From NCBI GenBank assembly GCA_963277665.1, contig OY728157.1:366868067-366932066 (forward strand): a stretch of DNA of 64,000 nucleotides. The letters are read 5' to 3'. The translations under genes and the position numbers were made by a program. The stretch comes from Viscum album. Lineage: Eukaryota; Streptophyta; Magnoliopsida; Santalales; Viscaceae. Positions within the stretch are counted from its first letter, which is position 1. Every line of letters begins with the position of its first letter. This document shows, piece after piece, positions 34,144 to 46,460 of this stretch. A model generated the notes under the pieces. The model was not told where the DNA came from and did no database searches. It was given only the letters and a program-made list of their open reading frames with translations.

Positions 34144-36971
34144 ACTATAGTTGGTTTTAAAGGATATTTTTTGATAAACATTGGAACTAGTATGAGAAAA
34201 CATTAATGATAACCCTAGGAATACGTATAAGGATAAGTCTTAGTATAGGAAAATATCATGGAATTTTGGTGAAGTACGACGTGAGTGGTTTCCATGAAAT
34301 TTCATCCCCCTATCGATACTATAGGTGGATGTGGATTTGATAAGGTCTTACCTTGGGGTATATACTCATAAATGGGTGGAAAATGATTCAAATCGATCAT
34401 CATTTGGTTTATGAAAATATCCCATTATATAGACCAAGTTTGACATACTTGGGGAATATGTTCTGTAAATTAACAAACTCTTTATGAACCATCGGGAAAT
34501 ATTTGAATAGATGATGACCATGAACGACCAAGGTTAGACCTAAGGTGTTATATATTTAAAATAATGTGTCATAATGTATACATACTATAATTTATTTTTA
34601 ATTATTATGTTCTTTTCATCTTGGAATACTGTTTCTCACACTATGTTTTTTATTTTAGTCATTTGATGGAACTTGAAGGAATCATGTGAACAATGAATGT
34701 AAGAGTCATTGAAATGACCATCCTTATGATAAAACAAACAGATTAAAATCTAGGATTCCATATTCTATGATTAGGATCATCTTTTTCTAGAACTTTATAA
34801 GTGGTAACATGGATCATGTTGAACTTATGAATTTACCTATTAAGAATTAAAATGTAATTGAATATTTAATGTGGAAACATTCACCCTCATTCCATGGGAC
34901 TTCAGATCCACCAGTCTTTATGAAATGGATCATTGTGATAGAAATGATATTTTCTATTCTTTACTACTTGGACTATGAAAATTTTGTCCTCACACTGTAA
35001 TGTTTATAAGAAGAAATAGATCAACGATTTAATATTATTAATAATACGAGGGTAAGAGGATGAAATTGACTTTATATTATTAGATGATTTTATGGGAAAA
35101 TTTTCCATTAAGTACATCCCTCAAATTATATGTACATAAATTCACATGGAATTCTGTTAGATCAAGAAGAAGGATGATGAATCCAATTGTACCAATGAGG
35201 AAAATTTTAAAGACATCCAACATTTGTTTCAATTTTATAAATCATACATAAATGATTTTTTGAGCCGTTTATGGTATGAAACAATTTATTTAAAAGAATT
35301 AGTAATAAAGGACTTTGGAAGGTATGAATAAATTGTTATATTTTCATTGAATGTTGAAATGGAAGCTAGAAACCCTTAGGATTATGGTGATTAGAATTGA
35401 AATATAGTGTATCATTGAAGATCCACTAGTATGTAAAATTGTGTGACGAATGTGTTACAACCTCTTGGTTATAAAAATATATAGGATGGATCACTTAGGT
35501 GAATTGATAAATGGAACATGAATTATTTTTTTGTGGTAAACTAAGACATCGACTGAATTAATGTGAAAGTGATGTGAAGATGTGGGTCAACAAAATTAAT
35601 GGAGAGAGATCTCAAAAAAATACACCACTCACAATTCAATCTGATAAATTAAAGGACTTCTGTAATTATGTGAATCAATAACACAATACTTGGGATAGAG
35701 AGGATAATAAGACAAAATAATATCGGAACTAAAAATGAAAAATGAATTATTAGGAAATCACAATATTTAATGTGAATCATGATTATTATGGAACACTTTC
35801 CATCCACTATAGAATTGGGGATTAAATATTAATGTTTTTATGAATAATATCTACAAAAAAAATATATCATTTAATGAAATTTTGCATTACAATGATCAAT
35901 GATTACCTCTACTTATATATATTCAATATAAATTTATCAGATAAGGAAGTAATATTTGATATTATGAATCAAGCTATTATTGTTCCAAACTTCCAATGAA
36001 AATATTTTTGGCTAATATAAGAGATTTTTAATGAAATGAAATTTGAATTATATAATTGAAGAATATTTTGTTTAGAAAATGATAAGGGTATTTACATTTA
36101 TGTGTGAGATTTCAAGAGTGATTAAAATTATTTCATGATAATTTCTAAGTAAATCAATGAAATATGTGAGGTCAAATCATACCAATATTTGTGATTCAAT
36201 TTCGGTTTGACATATTTTGGAGGATACATATAGTTTATTATTATTATAATGATTTAATTTTAAATCCGAGTGTCATGTTTGATGATTTAAAACCTAAATA
36301 TATGTACTTATGAATATTGGATAACTTGGAATAACCATACTGGTTTTGGTAAAAATATAAAGATTATAGGAAGAGCATTCCATATTTTATTACAAAAGTT
36401 ATGATCCATTGAAATTTAATTTTAGTGCTTCAGTCATGCAAAAGAATTCATCTTCAATATTCAATTCAAAGAGTATGTGATAAAGAATAATTTGATGGAA
36501 GCACAACCAAAGGATGACATTATAATTTTTAAATGTATTGAAATAAGTATATATATATATATATTATCATAAATATTACTCAATATTATGAAAATTATCT
36601 TTAAATAAAAATTATACACTAACATTCATTTCAGATTAATAAATGTTCCTTTCAACCAACATTGATTTATGGCTTTGTGGCTGTTAAATTTCTCCGGACC
36701 ATGTTATAAATTACTCTATACAATTATTTGGGAATAATTTTTATCTTAAATGTCTATATTTTCACTTAATGTCAATGATATAATTTCTATAAACTTGGTT
36801 ATGTGTTATTCTAGATGAAATTCATAATTTTTTTCCCTATTTTCATTATAATGGGTTATTTACACTTTTTACGATATGGATTTCCCCAATAGAATTTTTA
36901 AATTTTAAAACCACTAAGAAAAAGTTCAAATTGAGAGTAAGAAATTGATTTTCTATTGGGGTGGGGTATAA
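34144..36971 (+). mobile_element. Interior of element A, no recognisable genes
   Basis: About 2.8 kb. The first ~350 bp match the leader of element M (minus strand 2361-2040), and much of the stretch matches the interior of element B. Shared landmarks are CAAGTTTGACAT (34436 and 55539), CACACTATGTTTTTT (34638 and 55735), and ACAACCAAAGGATGACATT against ACAACCAATAGATGACATT (36501, 57212). No frame above 60 codons exists and no pol motif was found. It ends with GATTTTCTATTGGGGTGGGG and ATAA, a polypurine tract (36954-36971). Confidence 0.65.
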
Positions 36972-38182
36972 TGTTAGAACCCAATAATTTATTATTTATC
37001 TTTCAAAAAATGTACTTTCTTCAATAGATTATGTTACACACAACACCGAGTTTTAGTGAACCATAATATAATTTTATTATCATAATAACATAGCTATAAA
37101 ATTTGAAAGTATTAATATGAAAAACTAATTATGAAAATTATATATATTACACATGAATAATATAAAATTTAATTGTTATCAATTGATTATAAATTAAAAT
37201 AAAAATTATTTGAAAGTAAAAGAAACATTTTTCCTGAAGAAAATATTTTTCTACAAATCAAGTGTTTTTATATAAATAAATTAAATTAGTGAAAAAAAAT
37301 TAATGATTTTATTGAAATTAATATATTATATATTCAGTTGAATTTTTTATCAACCATATATGTTTTTTAATAATCCGGGGATTTTTTAAAATCCATTTTT
37401 CTGTTTAAAAAATCTATTTCTCAAAATGGGGTTTCATTATATTCTAAACCATTATTTTAGAACAAATTATTAAATGATTATAGTTTGTTTAAAAATTTTA
37501 ATTTAATTTTCCAAATTAAAATTTCAAAATTAATTTATAGTTAATTTTTTATAATTTCTTAAATAAATAAATTTATTTTTAAATACTGAGAAAAATTTAT
37601 TTTCATTGAAAACATCTTTTTTTACAATTGAAAAATTTAAATTATAGAATAAAATTATTTTAAAATTAAAATTAGTTGAATATTTTTCTTTTTATCAAAT
37701 TTTTTTACTATAATCAATTTTATATTGACTTTTTATATAATAAAATAAATTCATACAGAATCATTTTCTTTGTAAAACCTCTTTTTCATTTCCTATGTGT
37801 CATTAATTTTAAATTAAATTATTCTAATTAGAAGAATTTATTTTTCTAAAATGGATTTCATATTTCTATTAAACATATTTAATATAATTAAATAATTGAA
37901 ACTATATTTTTGGTCAAAACGAATAGTGAAAATAATAAATATTAATTAATATTGTTATGGTTAAAATGATTTTTCGAGTGGGGGAGGGTTAAACCAAAAA
38001 TATAAGTGAATATTTTCTAATAAAACGAACATAAATCCAATTTAATAGAAATATTTCAATAATATACTTTTAAAAATTATAATTTATGGTCATTTAGATT
38101 CAATTTTTTTTGGAAGAACTATAATTTTGGGTTATATCCATAAATTTCCAAGTGGGTTTCCAAGTGGGTTCCTTTCCCATCT

Positions 38183-38190
38183 TATAAATG
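38183..38190 (+). promoter_or_regulatory. TATA box of the 3' LTR of element A
   Basis: TATAAATG lies after two tandem copies of TTCCAAGTGGGTT (38146-38172). The second copy makes this upstream region 12 bp longer than in the 5' LTR. Confidence 0.6.
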
Positions 38191-38519
38191 GGCATCTACT
38201 CTAATCTCCTATACACAATACAAGATACTTTTGGATCATAAAATAACATAATAAATTATTTCCTCACATACCTCACCATATCCTAGAGGCTTCATTTTTA
38301 TTAGAAACTCTCATATGAAGTCTTTACGCATAAACCTAAAGTGGCTCTCTGAAGAGGATGTATTTCACTTTTCCAAGCGTTATCTTTTTCATTGTTCCTC
38401 CAACCACTTAAAATATTATTCAAATATTTTTATATAATTATATAAATATTTCCATATACATATATTTTATTATATTAATATCATAACCACCATCAATATC
38501 ATGTTTCATAAATTTAGAA

Positions 38520-38955
38520 ACAAAACCATCAATCATGTGTAATATAGACTACCACCTCACAAACTGATGTAGACAGTTTGACATCAACCCTATCTCTGTT
38601 GTGTATAATTATGGAAAATTATATATGTCATTTTTATAAAATAATTATACAATGAAAATATTAATTTCACATATAAATTCTTTCTCTTCAATCCATTGGA
38701 AAATGATAACGTCCCTCATGAAAAGTTGTAGATTACCACCTCCACGAAGCTATGTGATACTATTCCTATTTTTTTTACATTGATGGTAGTAATGTTTCAT
38801 TTAAGTAATATATCCTATATTCATGATATAAAATTTATTCATTAAAGTTGAATTAACATTTACCATTGTTTTATTCCATCCATTGAGAGAATGGAAATGA
38901 TGTTCAAATGTATGTACGAACTACCATCTCCTTGAATGGTGTAATTCATTTTCTA
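38520..38955 (+). repeat. Triplicated module of the 3' LTR of element A
   Basis: Cores are AGACTACCACCTC (38546), AGATTACCACCTCC (38731) and GAACTACCATCTCC (38918). They are spaced 185 and 187 bp apart. Core positions are 366, 551 and 738 nt after the TATA box. Confidence 0.75.
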
Positions 38956-40609
38956 TATATAAAATTAATGTATTACTCTAAATAAACATACAATTAATAT
39001 ATTTTATATTTACATCTGGGTTAATATACTTACGATTCTGTGACCATGATTAATATCGAAGGATGAAAAATAATGAACCAAAATATATATGAAAAAAATG
39101 TTTATTCGAAATAATGATTTTAATAGAAACTTCTAATAGGAATGTAATAAAACGTTATAATTAAAAAATATATGTTTTAATAAATAAGATTAAAGTTTAT
39201 TATTATTTTTTTAATAAACCTATATTTATTTTATAAGCGGTTTGTATGTGTAAAATGGATGTCGATAATGGAGGTAATGTAATTATATTCTATCTTTAAT
39301 TTATATGGAATCATATTCCACATTCACCACATGTGTATTCTGTGTGTTGTATATATTAACCTTTCATATATTAAATAATGAATATAAATATTTTCATGAT
39401 ATCTAAATTTTCATTTAATGCTACTTTTTGATGTTCTTTATGATTAGAAATTTTCCAAAGTGGTAAGGGATTTTTATCAAATTTTTACTTATGTGGAAGA
39501 CATTATTTATAAAGAATTTATTTATTTTTTTGTGGTGTATATAATTCCAATAAATTAATATTGTGATTATTTAAATGAAAAACATGGGATATAAATATCA
39601 ATCAAAATTTTTTTTCAATGGGGATTACCTTTCAAAAATAAAAATGTGGTAAGGGTTTTATGTTCCAATGTAATTATTTTTCAGTGTTGTTTTTGTTTAA
39701 TTTTAAAATAGTGAAAGATTATGATCTATATCACAAAAAAATCATGAATTTTATTATCCTCCTGTTATTTATTTATAATAATTTTTTTTATTTTCTTATC
39801 TACACGTACAAAAGATACATGAATTCTATTTTCAATAAAAATTTAATTTTTTAGTTTCTTCAATCAATAAATCTTTTCTACGAAATCCTTGTTTTATAAA
39901 AATGTCTTGAAAAATGTTTCACTAATATTGATTAAGTTTATTTTTAAAAATTATTGGATATTTACATAATAAAATATGAATCATATTGTAAGTTTCTATA
40001 GAATGTAATTGTTGACATTTCTTACAAAAAATTAATGGAATCATTATTTTAATGTGAATGAATTGATCGGTATTTCCCTAAAACGTGATTTTTCAATTAT
40101 TTAATGCTTAAATTACTTGTTTCCAATTTTATTATCAAATATTTTTTATTTATAAATTATGATGTTTTTGAGATTTTAAGGATGTTATTTCAATGTTGAA
40201 TTAAAATTTTCCTCAAGAAATACTCCAAGTGCTATTTCAAAATCATTTTCCATTTAAGATGAATTCCATTAATGTTATTTAATATTTAAATATAATATGA
40301 TCTAATGGTACCATATTTATTATTTCTTTTGATGTATTATGTTTATGTTGGGACTATTTTTATGAAGGTGATTTCATTTCCATGGGTTTTATAAAAAATA
40401 GTTTTTTTTATTATTTATGTTATAACAAATGATTTTATAACATGTGTCACATATGTGTATGATTCTTATTATGTGACTTGTAGGATATATATCTCCCTCT
40501 AATTCAGTGGGTATGTATGTATAACTCAAGAGTAAATACATTAGTCATGAACAAGAATTCACATTAATAATTTCTTACCAGGACATGGTTTTCTAGTCCG
40601 AAATATTAA

Positions 40610-40815
40610 AGATGGGATTGAATTTCATGTCCATAAGGTTATGTGTGGATTGGGTCTCATGTCCATAATGTTAATTATAAAACAATTTTCATATCAATAT
40701 GGTTATATGTGGTGCTGGTATCATGTCCATAAGGTTGTGAATATACTTGGTTTTATCTACATAAGATTTTATGTGGGACTAATTTCATGATTCTAATTTA
40801 ATGAATGAACTTGTT
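40610..40815 (+). repeat. Degenerate minisatellite in the 3' LTR of element A
   Basis: Five imperfect copies of the ~37-40 bp unit ATGTCCATAAGGTTATGTGT + GGAxTGGTxTC. Clear starts are near 40637, 40661 and 40726. It is the counterpart of 33440-33615. Confidence 0.6.
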
Positions 40816-41316
40816 TCTATTTATACTTGTTCACAAGTATACAAGGTAATTTTTTTCACAATACTATGTCTATGTTATGATCTCATGGATTATTCTATTT
40901 GATTCATTTTTTATTCATGTCTTATGAACTGAAATAAAATTATTCCATGACTCATGATTTTGATCTTTGTTATATAGGGTATAGTTTTATGTAGTTATTC
41001 CCATGATCTCATACTCTCATGCCCATGTTTTTCATATGTGATCAGTATTATCTCCCTTTTTCACCCTTATTGGGAATGTAATATCACCCTTTATTATTTA
41101 TACTTCCCCATGGTTATGAATAAATGTTCTAATTAGTGTATGTCTGATAAGAGTACTACGTGGGAAGATCTTTATAGGAGATTTTGAAGGTCATTCATGA
41201 AATATAAATATTGAGTATATAGTCTCTAAAGACACTAAACCTTTATGGTCGTAAGGTGTGTATTTTTTATAAAAATTAAATATTCATATAAAAGTTATAT
41301 ATATGTGTGTGAAAAG

Positions 41317-41321
41317 AGTAG
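41317..41321. repeat. Target site duplication of element A, right copy (AGTAG)
   Basis: Pairs with AGTAA at 29763-29767. A short AT-rich five-mer with one mismatch is modest evidence. Confidence 0.45.
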
Positions 41322-42403
41322 GTCACTAAATGGAAACCTCCACCCAAACCTACACAATAATTTGTTGTCATCCACTATACCTACATAACTATAACATTAT
41401 CACATCCGGGTAAAATATACCAAAACACTTTCTCTATTTTAGTCCATTAATATTGAAGTAATTAGTTATTTTAAAAATACAAACTATGTTATTTTCAGAA
41501 ATTTAATTTACTAAAACCATTTTTTACAATATTTCAATATATATATATTATGAGTAATTACTTTTCATAAACTTGTTTCCCTATTTGATAAAAACTTATA
41601 TGGAAAAAAGTCATGAACATTTCAAAATAATCCATTAAACCTTATATGATTTATAAATAAATACACTCATCACTACACTAATACAGGAGTAAAAACATAA
41701 ATAATAAATCAAACAAAAAATTCTTATTCTAAAAAACATATCAACCACAATAGTGAAAAGAAATAGAAATAATCTAATATCCTTAGAAACATGGATTTCC
41801 TACTGGAATGGTGTTCACAATTCACTAGTGCTATATACCAACCATGATTTTTTCACTTTCTTATCTCCAACTACTAAGTGGAAAAATAAAAGGACAACTA
41901 AAAAATGTTTTATCATTTTTTAATGCATAGAAAAAACATTTCAAATATAAAACCTTAGTTGGAGGACTATAAAATCCTAGAAAATCCTCCCCATATTCCA
42001 AAGGCTTCTAACTAGAAATGAAATTTGTTTCATGAAGACTACACTCTTAATATCATCACATTAAAAAACATATACCTCACTAAATCAATGTAATATTGGA
42101 GTAATAAAATGGATTTAATATGAATATCAAACCACCAAAAAAATTTGATATAGACATACTATAATATAATGACACACTTGCTCAACAAATACACATACAT
42201 CAGAAGAATCTACCTTCAACTGAAGAAATACAATGTAAACTGATGTAAAAAACAAGGGAGTCTCAATGAAAAAAATCCAGGTTCCTTTTCAAAAAAATGG
42301 TACAAACTCCATCTAGACACTCTATATGTATCTCATATACAACCTTCCACCTAAAAGTGAAACCTAAAGAGCTATAGGTGCCCCAGGGTTCATGTAAAAC
42401 TTG
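41322..42403. other. Unassigned repeat-derived DNA between element A and an F-type LTR
   Basis: The composition changes abruptly from T-rich to A- and C-rich at 41322. No protein homology was found. By position it could be the other half of the interrupted interior whose first half is 27858-29767. Confidence 0.3.
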
Positions 42404-44871
42404 TGGGAAATAATATAATTAAGGATCCACCAACGAGGTTCTTTATATATACCACACTATTTAGTGTCTGTATTCATTGAAAATAAATAAATAACACATA
42501 ATATTAGTTTTTATGTCCTTGTGTGCTATCCAGGCCACCACGATATGAGACCTTACTTATTCTCACCATTTCAGGGGGGTAATCATAGAATACAACCAAT
42601 CCCATACCATATCACCAAGGGAATGGGCCTAATAATGATCCTTAACCACTACCCTATCACATATCATAGAGTATCGTAATATATTTTGATCTCATGTCCC
42701 ATCTTATTCTACCTCGATCTCACTCAGGTGTAGGTTTCATGACATGTCTCCTACCACCTCCCACAAAAATAGAAAAAGGTGTCGTATCTCATCATGTTCC
42801 ACATATCATGCCATCAACATCTCAATTAGGGTGATATATCATACCTCACTTCATTATTGATTTCATTATACCACCCTATCACTTTCCATGAGGTCCCATA
42901 CCTTATAATAATATCCTAAACCAACAACCTCTCACACAGGCTTACCTATTCCAACATTGTCCCACTCAGGTCTAGGCCTCATTATTATACTATAGACGGA
43001 TACCTTCTCCCAAAGTGTGATACATTCCCAAAACCTCTCACTAAACAAGTGTCCATATATGAACTCAGTTTTTCATCTTCAGGATGAAAATCTAGGCATA
43101 CAGACATGAAAACAAGAATATAAACATATATTCAATCCTATCACGTAACTGGATAATAACCTATACAACTATAGTATACATCACAAAAAACTCAACATTA
43201 ATATCCATGAACTATCTCACTATGAATTTATATAATTAACATATTCTATAGCTAAATAATATCCCTATGTGATCCATAATCCCACACAACACAATCCATC
43301 TATAGCTATGTTCTTTTGTTACTTTCAACCACTATCTTGTATAACACCTTTATTTTCCATTACCCAGTCCTAGAGTCCATTAGTAATGAAAAACATTATT
43401 TCAATCTTATATCTCTTGCACATGAAATAAAATCCCAATGAATATCATATCACATAGATCACTTCCAAAAATTCCATGCATTATTCCCATAAATATCTAA
43501 GAGTATTTAACACCTTAACTACCATGATGTGTCACTTATTAATGATTATTGAAGACAAGCAACACCATGATCTCAAATCAGTGAATATCTAACATATACA
43601 ACACAAAAAACATCGAATTTCCATACTATAAATAATGACCATTATGTCTATAGCCAGAGCACCAAACATAAAAACCCTTTTTAGTGAGATCCATTATATA
43701 ATTATCACATCACATTGAAGATAGACTTTAAACCTAATAAGAACACATCAAAATCACTAACACCCTCAAAATTGGTTTTATCATCTAGAAGGAACACCCA
43801 ACACGCATCCCATAAATTTCCTATGTATTTTTACATTTCAGAAGTACATCAATGAAACTAATCATCTAAGATACCATAAACCCACTAAATCATCCTAAAT
43901 AATTTCCATTCATCACCATTACATTATTACCAACGTTTATAGGGTTCATTGGATATAACTCGGGATCTCCCCTAGGTTGGATAACCATAATCACACTCTA
44001 AACCCCCGAAACCATTTTATTTGTAGTCAATTAAACATAGAAGTATTTAATATATCATACAAAACACCTCAGGACTCACATGACAAGTTTTCATGAATCT
44101 TGAAGTCAAAACCCATCATAAACACATGCACATTACATAAAAAATGATACCCGCATCAAAATTTCAATATTACCACCAACCTCATTCTCATCGGAGTTAA
44201 CAAATCTAATTTCATGGATCTATTCATTTCCCTCAACCTAAAATTGATAAATCATTCCAATAGACCCCAAATTAGGGTTTATACTAAAATTGTAGAAAAA
44301 TATTCATAATAATACGAGATATCGTAGTTATTACAATGGCCTTGATGACAGAAGCCTCATATTTTTATGAAACTTCAATCCATTAAGATATGGTAACATG
44401 GGATATATTTTAAGGGTGAATGGAGGGGGGGAGCAATGGGACTATGATGGGAAGATATTTTGGGTTGAGCTGGTCTTAATGGGAGAGGGGTCCAATTTAA
44501 AATATCTTTAATTTTAAAAACATATAAAAAAATATCATCGATGGACGCCAAGTAACTGGTTGGGGTTCATTTGGTACCTGGTGCCACCCTAGTGTGTACC
44601 ACAATTTGGATGTTTTTCTGGGTACCTAGTACATACTGATATCATACAAAATTTTGATATTATGAAATTTTAGAAAAATAAACCCCTCCAAAACGGTATT
44701 AACATACATAAGAACCTCCTAAAATGCAATCAATTGTAAAAACATCCTTTATGGATTACCAAACTCTCAAAATTATGATCTGAATCATATATCTCAAAAT
44801 ATATCTATATATATAACTAAAAATCTAATTTTCCATTTAATTATCCAACCTCTAATGACTGGGTCATTACA
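42404..44871 (-). repeat. F-family LTR, minus strand
   Basis: The minus strand starts TGTAATGACCCAGTC at 44871, a typical plant LTR start. The plus-strand left edge is TGGGAAATAAT. The length would be 2468 bp. ACTTG (42399-42403) and ACTTA (44872-44876) could be a duplication with one mismatch, which would make it a solo LTR. Otherwise it is the 5' LTR of the element interrupted by A. The stretch 44401-44595 matches 6629-6819. The middle part (42500-43050) holds loosely repeated CACTCAGGT-TAGG-TTCAT blocks. Confidence 0.45.
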
Positions 44872-46460
44872 ACTTATCTAAAATCCAATAAAACCAGATT
44901 GAAACAAATCTAAGAGAATGAAAAATTAAAAAATAAATCTAATACAATTTACCCAAATCATAATGAATGAAATATTGTTTGACCAAATTGAGGTAAACTA
45001 ACATTAATTGAATTGAATAGGTTGAAATATATAGGAACTAAACCTAGATGAATTAAACATAATAAAATAATTTTGAACTAAACTGAAAAAAATGAATTAA
45101 GTAAACATTATTTTAATCAAATTGATTTGATCCCATTCAAATAATACATAATGTATTAAAAAAACCGAATCAAGAAGTCTGGAATCAAATTGAAAAGAAA
45201 TAGATCATCCCAATACCATATTATCAAAGCATAAATAATATAAAAAAAATAAATTTGAGAAGATTTTAGCTTGAACATACTATTCATAATTGATATTAAC
45301 ATATTAGAAGTGACTAAGACTGAAATAAAAATTTAATAATCTAAATTTAACCAAATCAAATGAGACCGATACAAACTAGATTAAAAAACTATATCGAATA
45401 GAAATATATATAATAAATACTAATTATATTTAAATAAATAATATTATATTTCAAATTGATTATATCAAATCATATTGAAACAAGCCATAATTTAAATCAA
45501 CTAAATTTAATTTAATTATTTCAAAATTTTCCAAAATAAAAAAATAAAATGTTCTCAAAAAAATAATCAAAATTACCTTAAGTAAACTTAAATAAACATA
45601 ACCAATTAAACCTAACTAGGGCCCACATAATTTGATTTGAATCAAACCAAATTTAACAGAAATAATATGAATTAACAAGAACCTACCTTAATAAAATCCA
45701 ATAAAAATGAATTAATACAAACTAAATAAAACAAAATGGAATTCTATGAAACCAAATGTAACTAAATAATTAGCTAAATTGTAGCATATTATACATATCC
45801 AAATTGATCCAAACCATGTTAAAATAAATTCACTCTAATAGAATAAAACTCCACTGACATAAAACCAATTTATAATAAAATTAACAATATGAACATTACT
45901 AACCTATAATGAACTATATTAAAATGAATGGAATTGACCTAAAAATCATTGAACCAAAATTAAATAAATTAAACCAACCAAACCCAAATATTTTTTGAAA
46001 ACCTTACCTGAATGGTCTAAATAGAATTGAATAAACTATAAATGAAAAAAATCAATCCAAAATATATAAAAACAACTTTAAAAAAATGAAATTAATTAAC
46101 TAAAACCAAACCAATGTAGGAATAACTACACAAAACCAACACAGTTTTGATGAAACTATGTTGAATAACAATGGAGTAATATGGACCAAACTATACCAAG
46201 AAAAACTAAACCCTACCAAAATACACTAAATCCAAATGATTCGAACCAAACATAATCAAAACAAATAAAAAATATCATATGAAATTAAACTTATCTGATT
46301 TGTACTTGAATTAGCATAATAAAATAGAATCAGTTCTAAATATAACATAATTGATAAAATTAAATTAGACATAAACCAGGAAAATAAAACCAAATTAACC
46401 TAAATTGACACAAATTAACCCAAAATTAATTGAATCAAATCAAACTTACATGGATATAAC
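44872..46460. repeat. Simple-sequence-like tract built on AAACCAAATTAA / AATTGAATTAAA
   Basis: About 1.6 kb of near-continuous short words (ACCAAATT, AACTAAA, AATTGAA, AAACCxAA) on the plus strand. There is almost no GC-rich interruption and no long open frame. It looks like a very diverged minisatellite with a unit of roughly 10-20 bp. The start coincides with the edge of the F-type LTR. Confidence 0.55.

Larger units (their letters stand above)
29768..41316 (+). mobile_element. Element A: LARD-like non-autonomous LTR retrotransposon
   Basis: Two long direct repeats of 4.36 and 4.35 kb flank a 2.8 kb interior. The first starts TGTAACATC and is followed by a decayed initiator-Met primer site. 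The second is preceded by a purine tract and starts TGTTAGAACCC. A near-perfect 5 bp duplication flanks the whole. The interior has no recognisable gag or pol, so proteins would have to come from elsewhere. Long LTRs around a short non-coding interior are the hallmark of LARDs. Total length is 11.5 kb. Confidence 0.75.
36972..41316 (+). repeat. 3' LTR of element A
   Basis: It starts TGTTAGAACCC after the purine tract and matches 29768-34126 in order. It contains TATAAATG at 38183, the three modules and the same minisatellite. The right edge is set by the loss of similarity and the AGTAG duplication, and is good to about 10 bp. The open frame at 39660-39854 is incidental. Confidence 0.8.
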
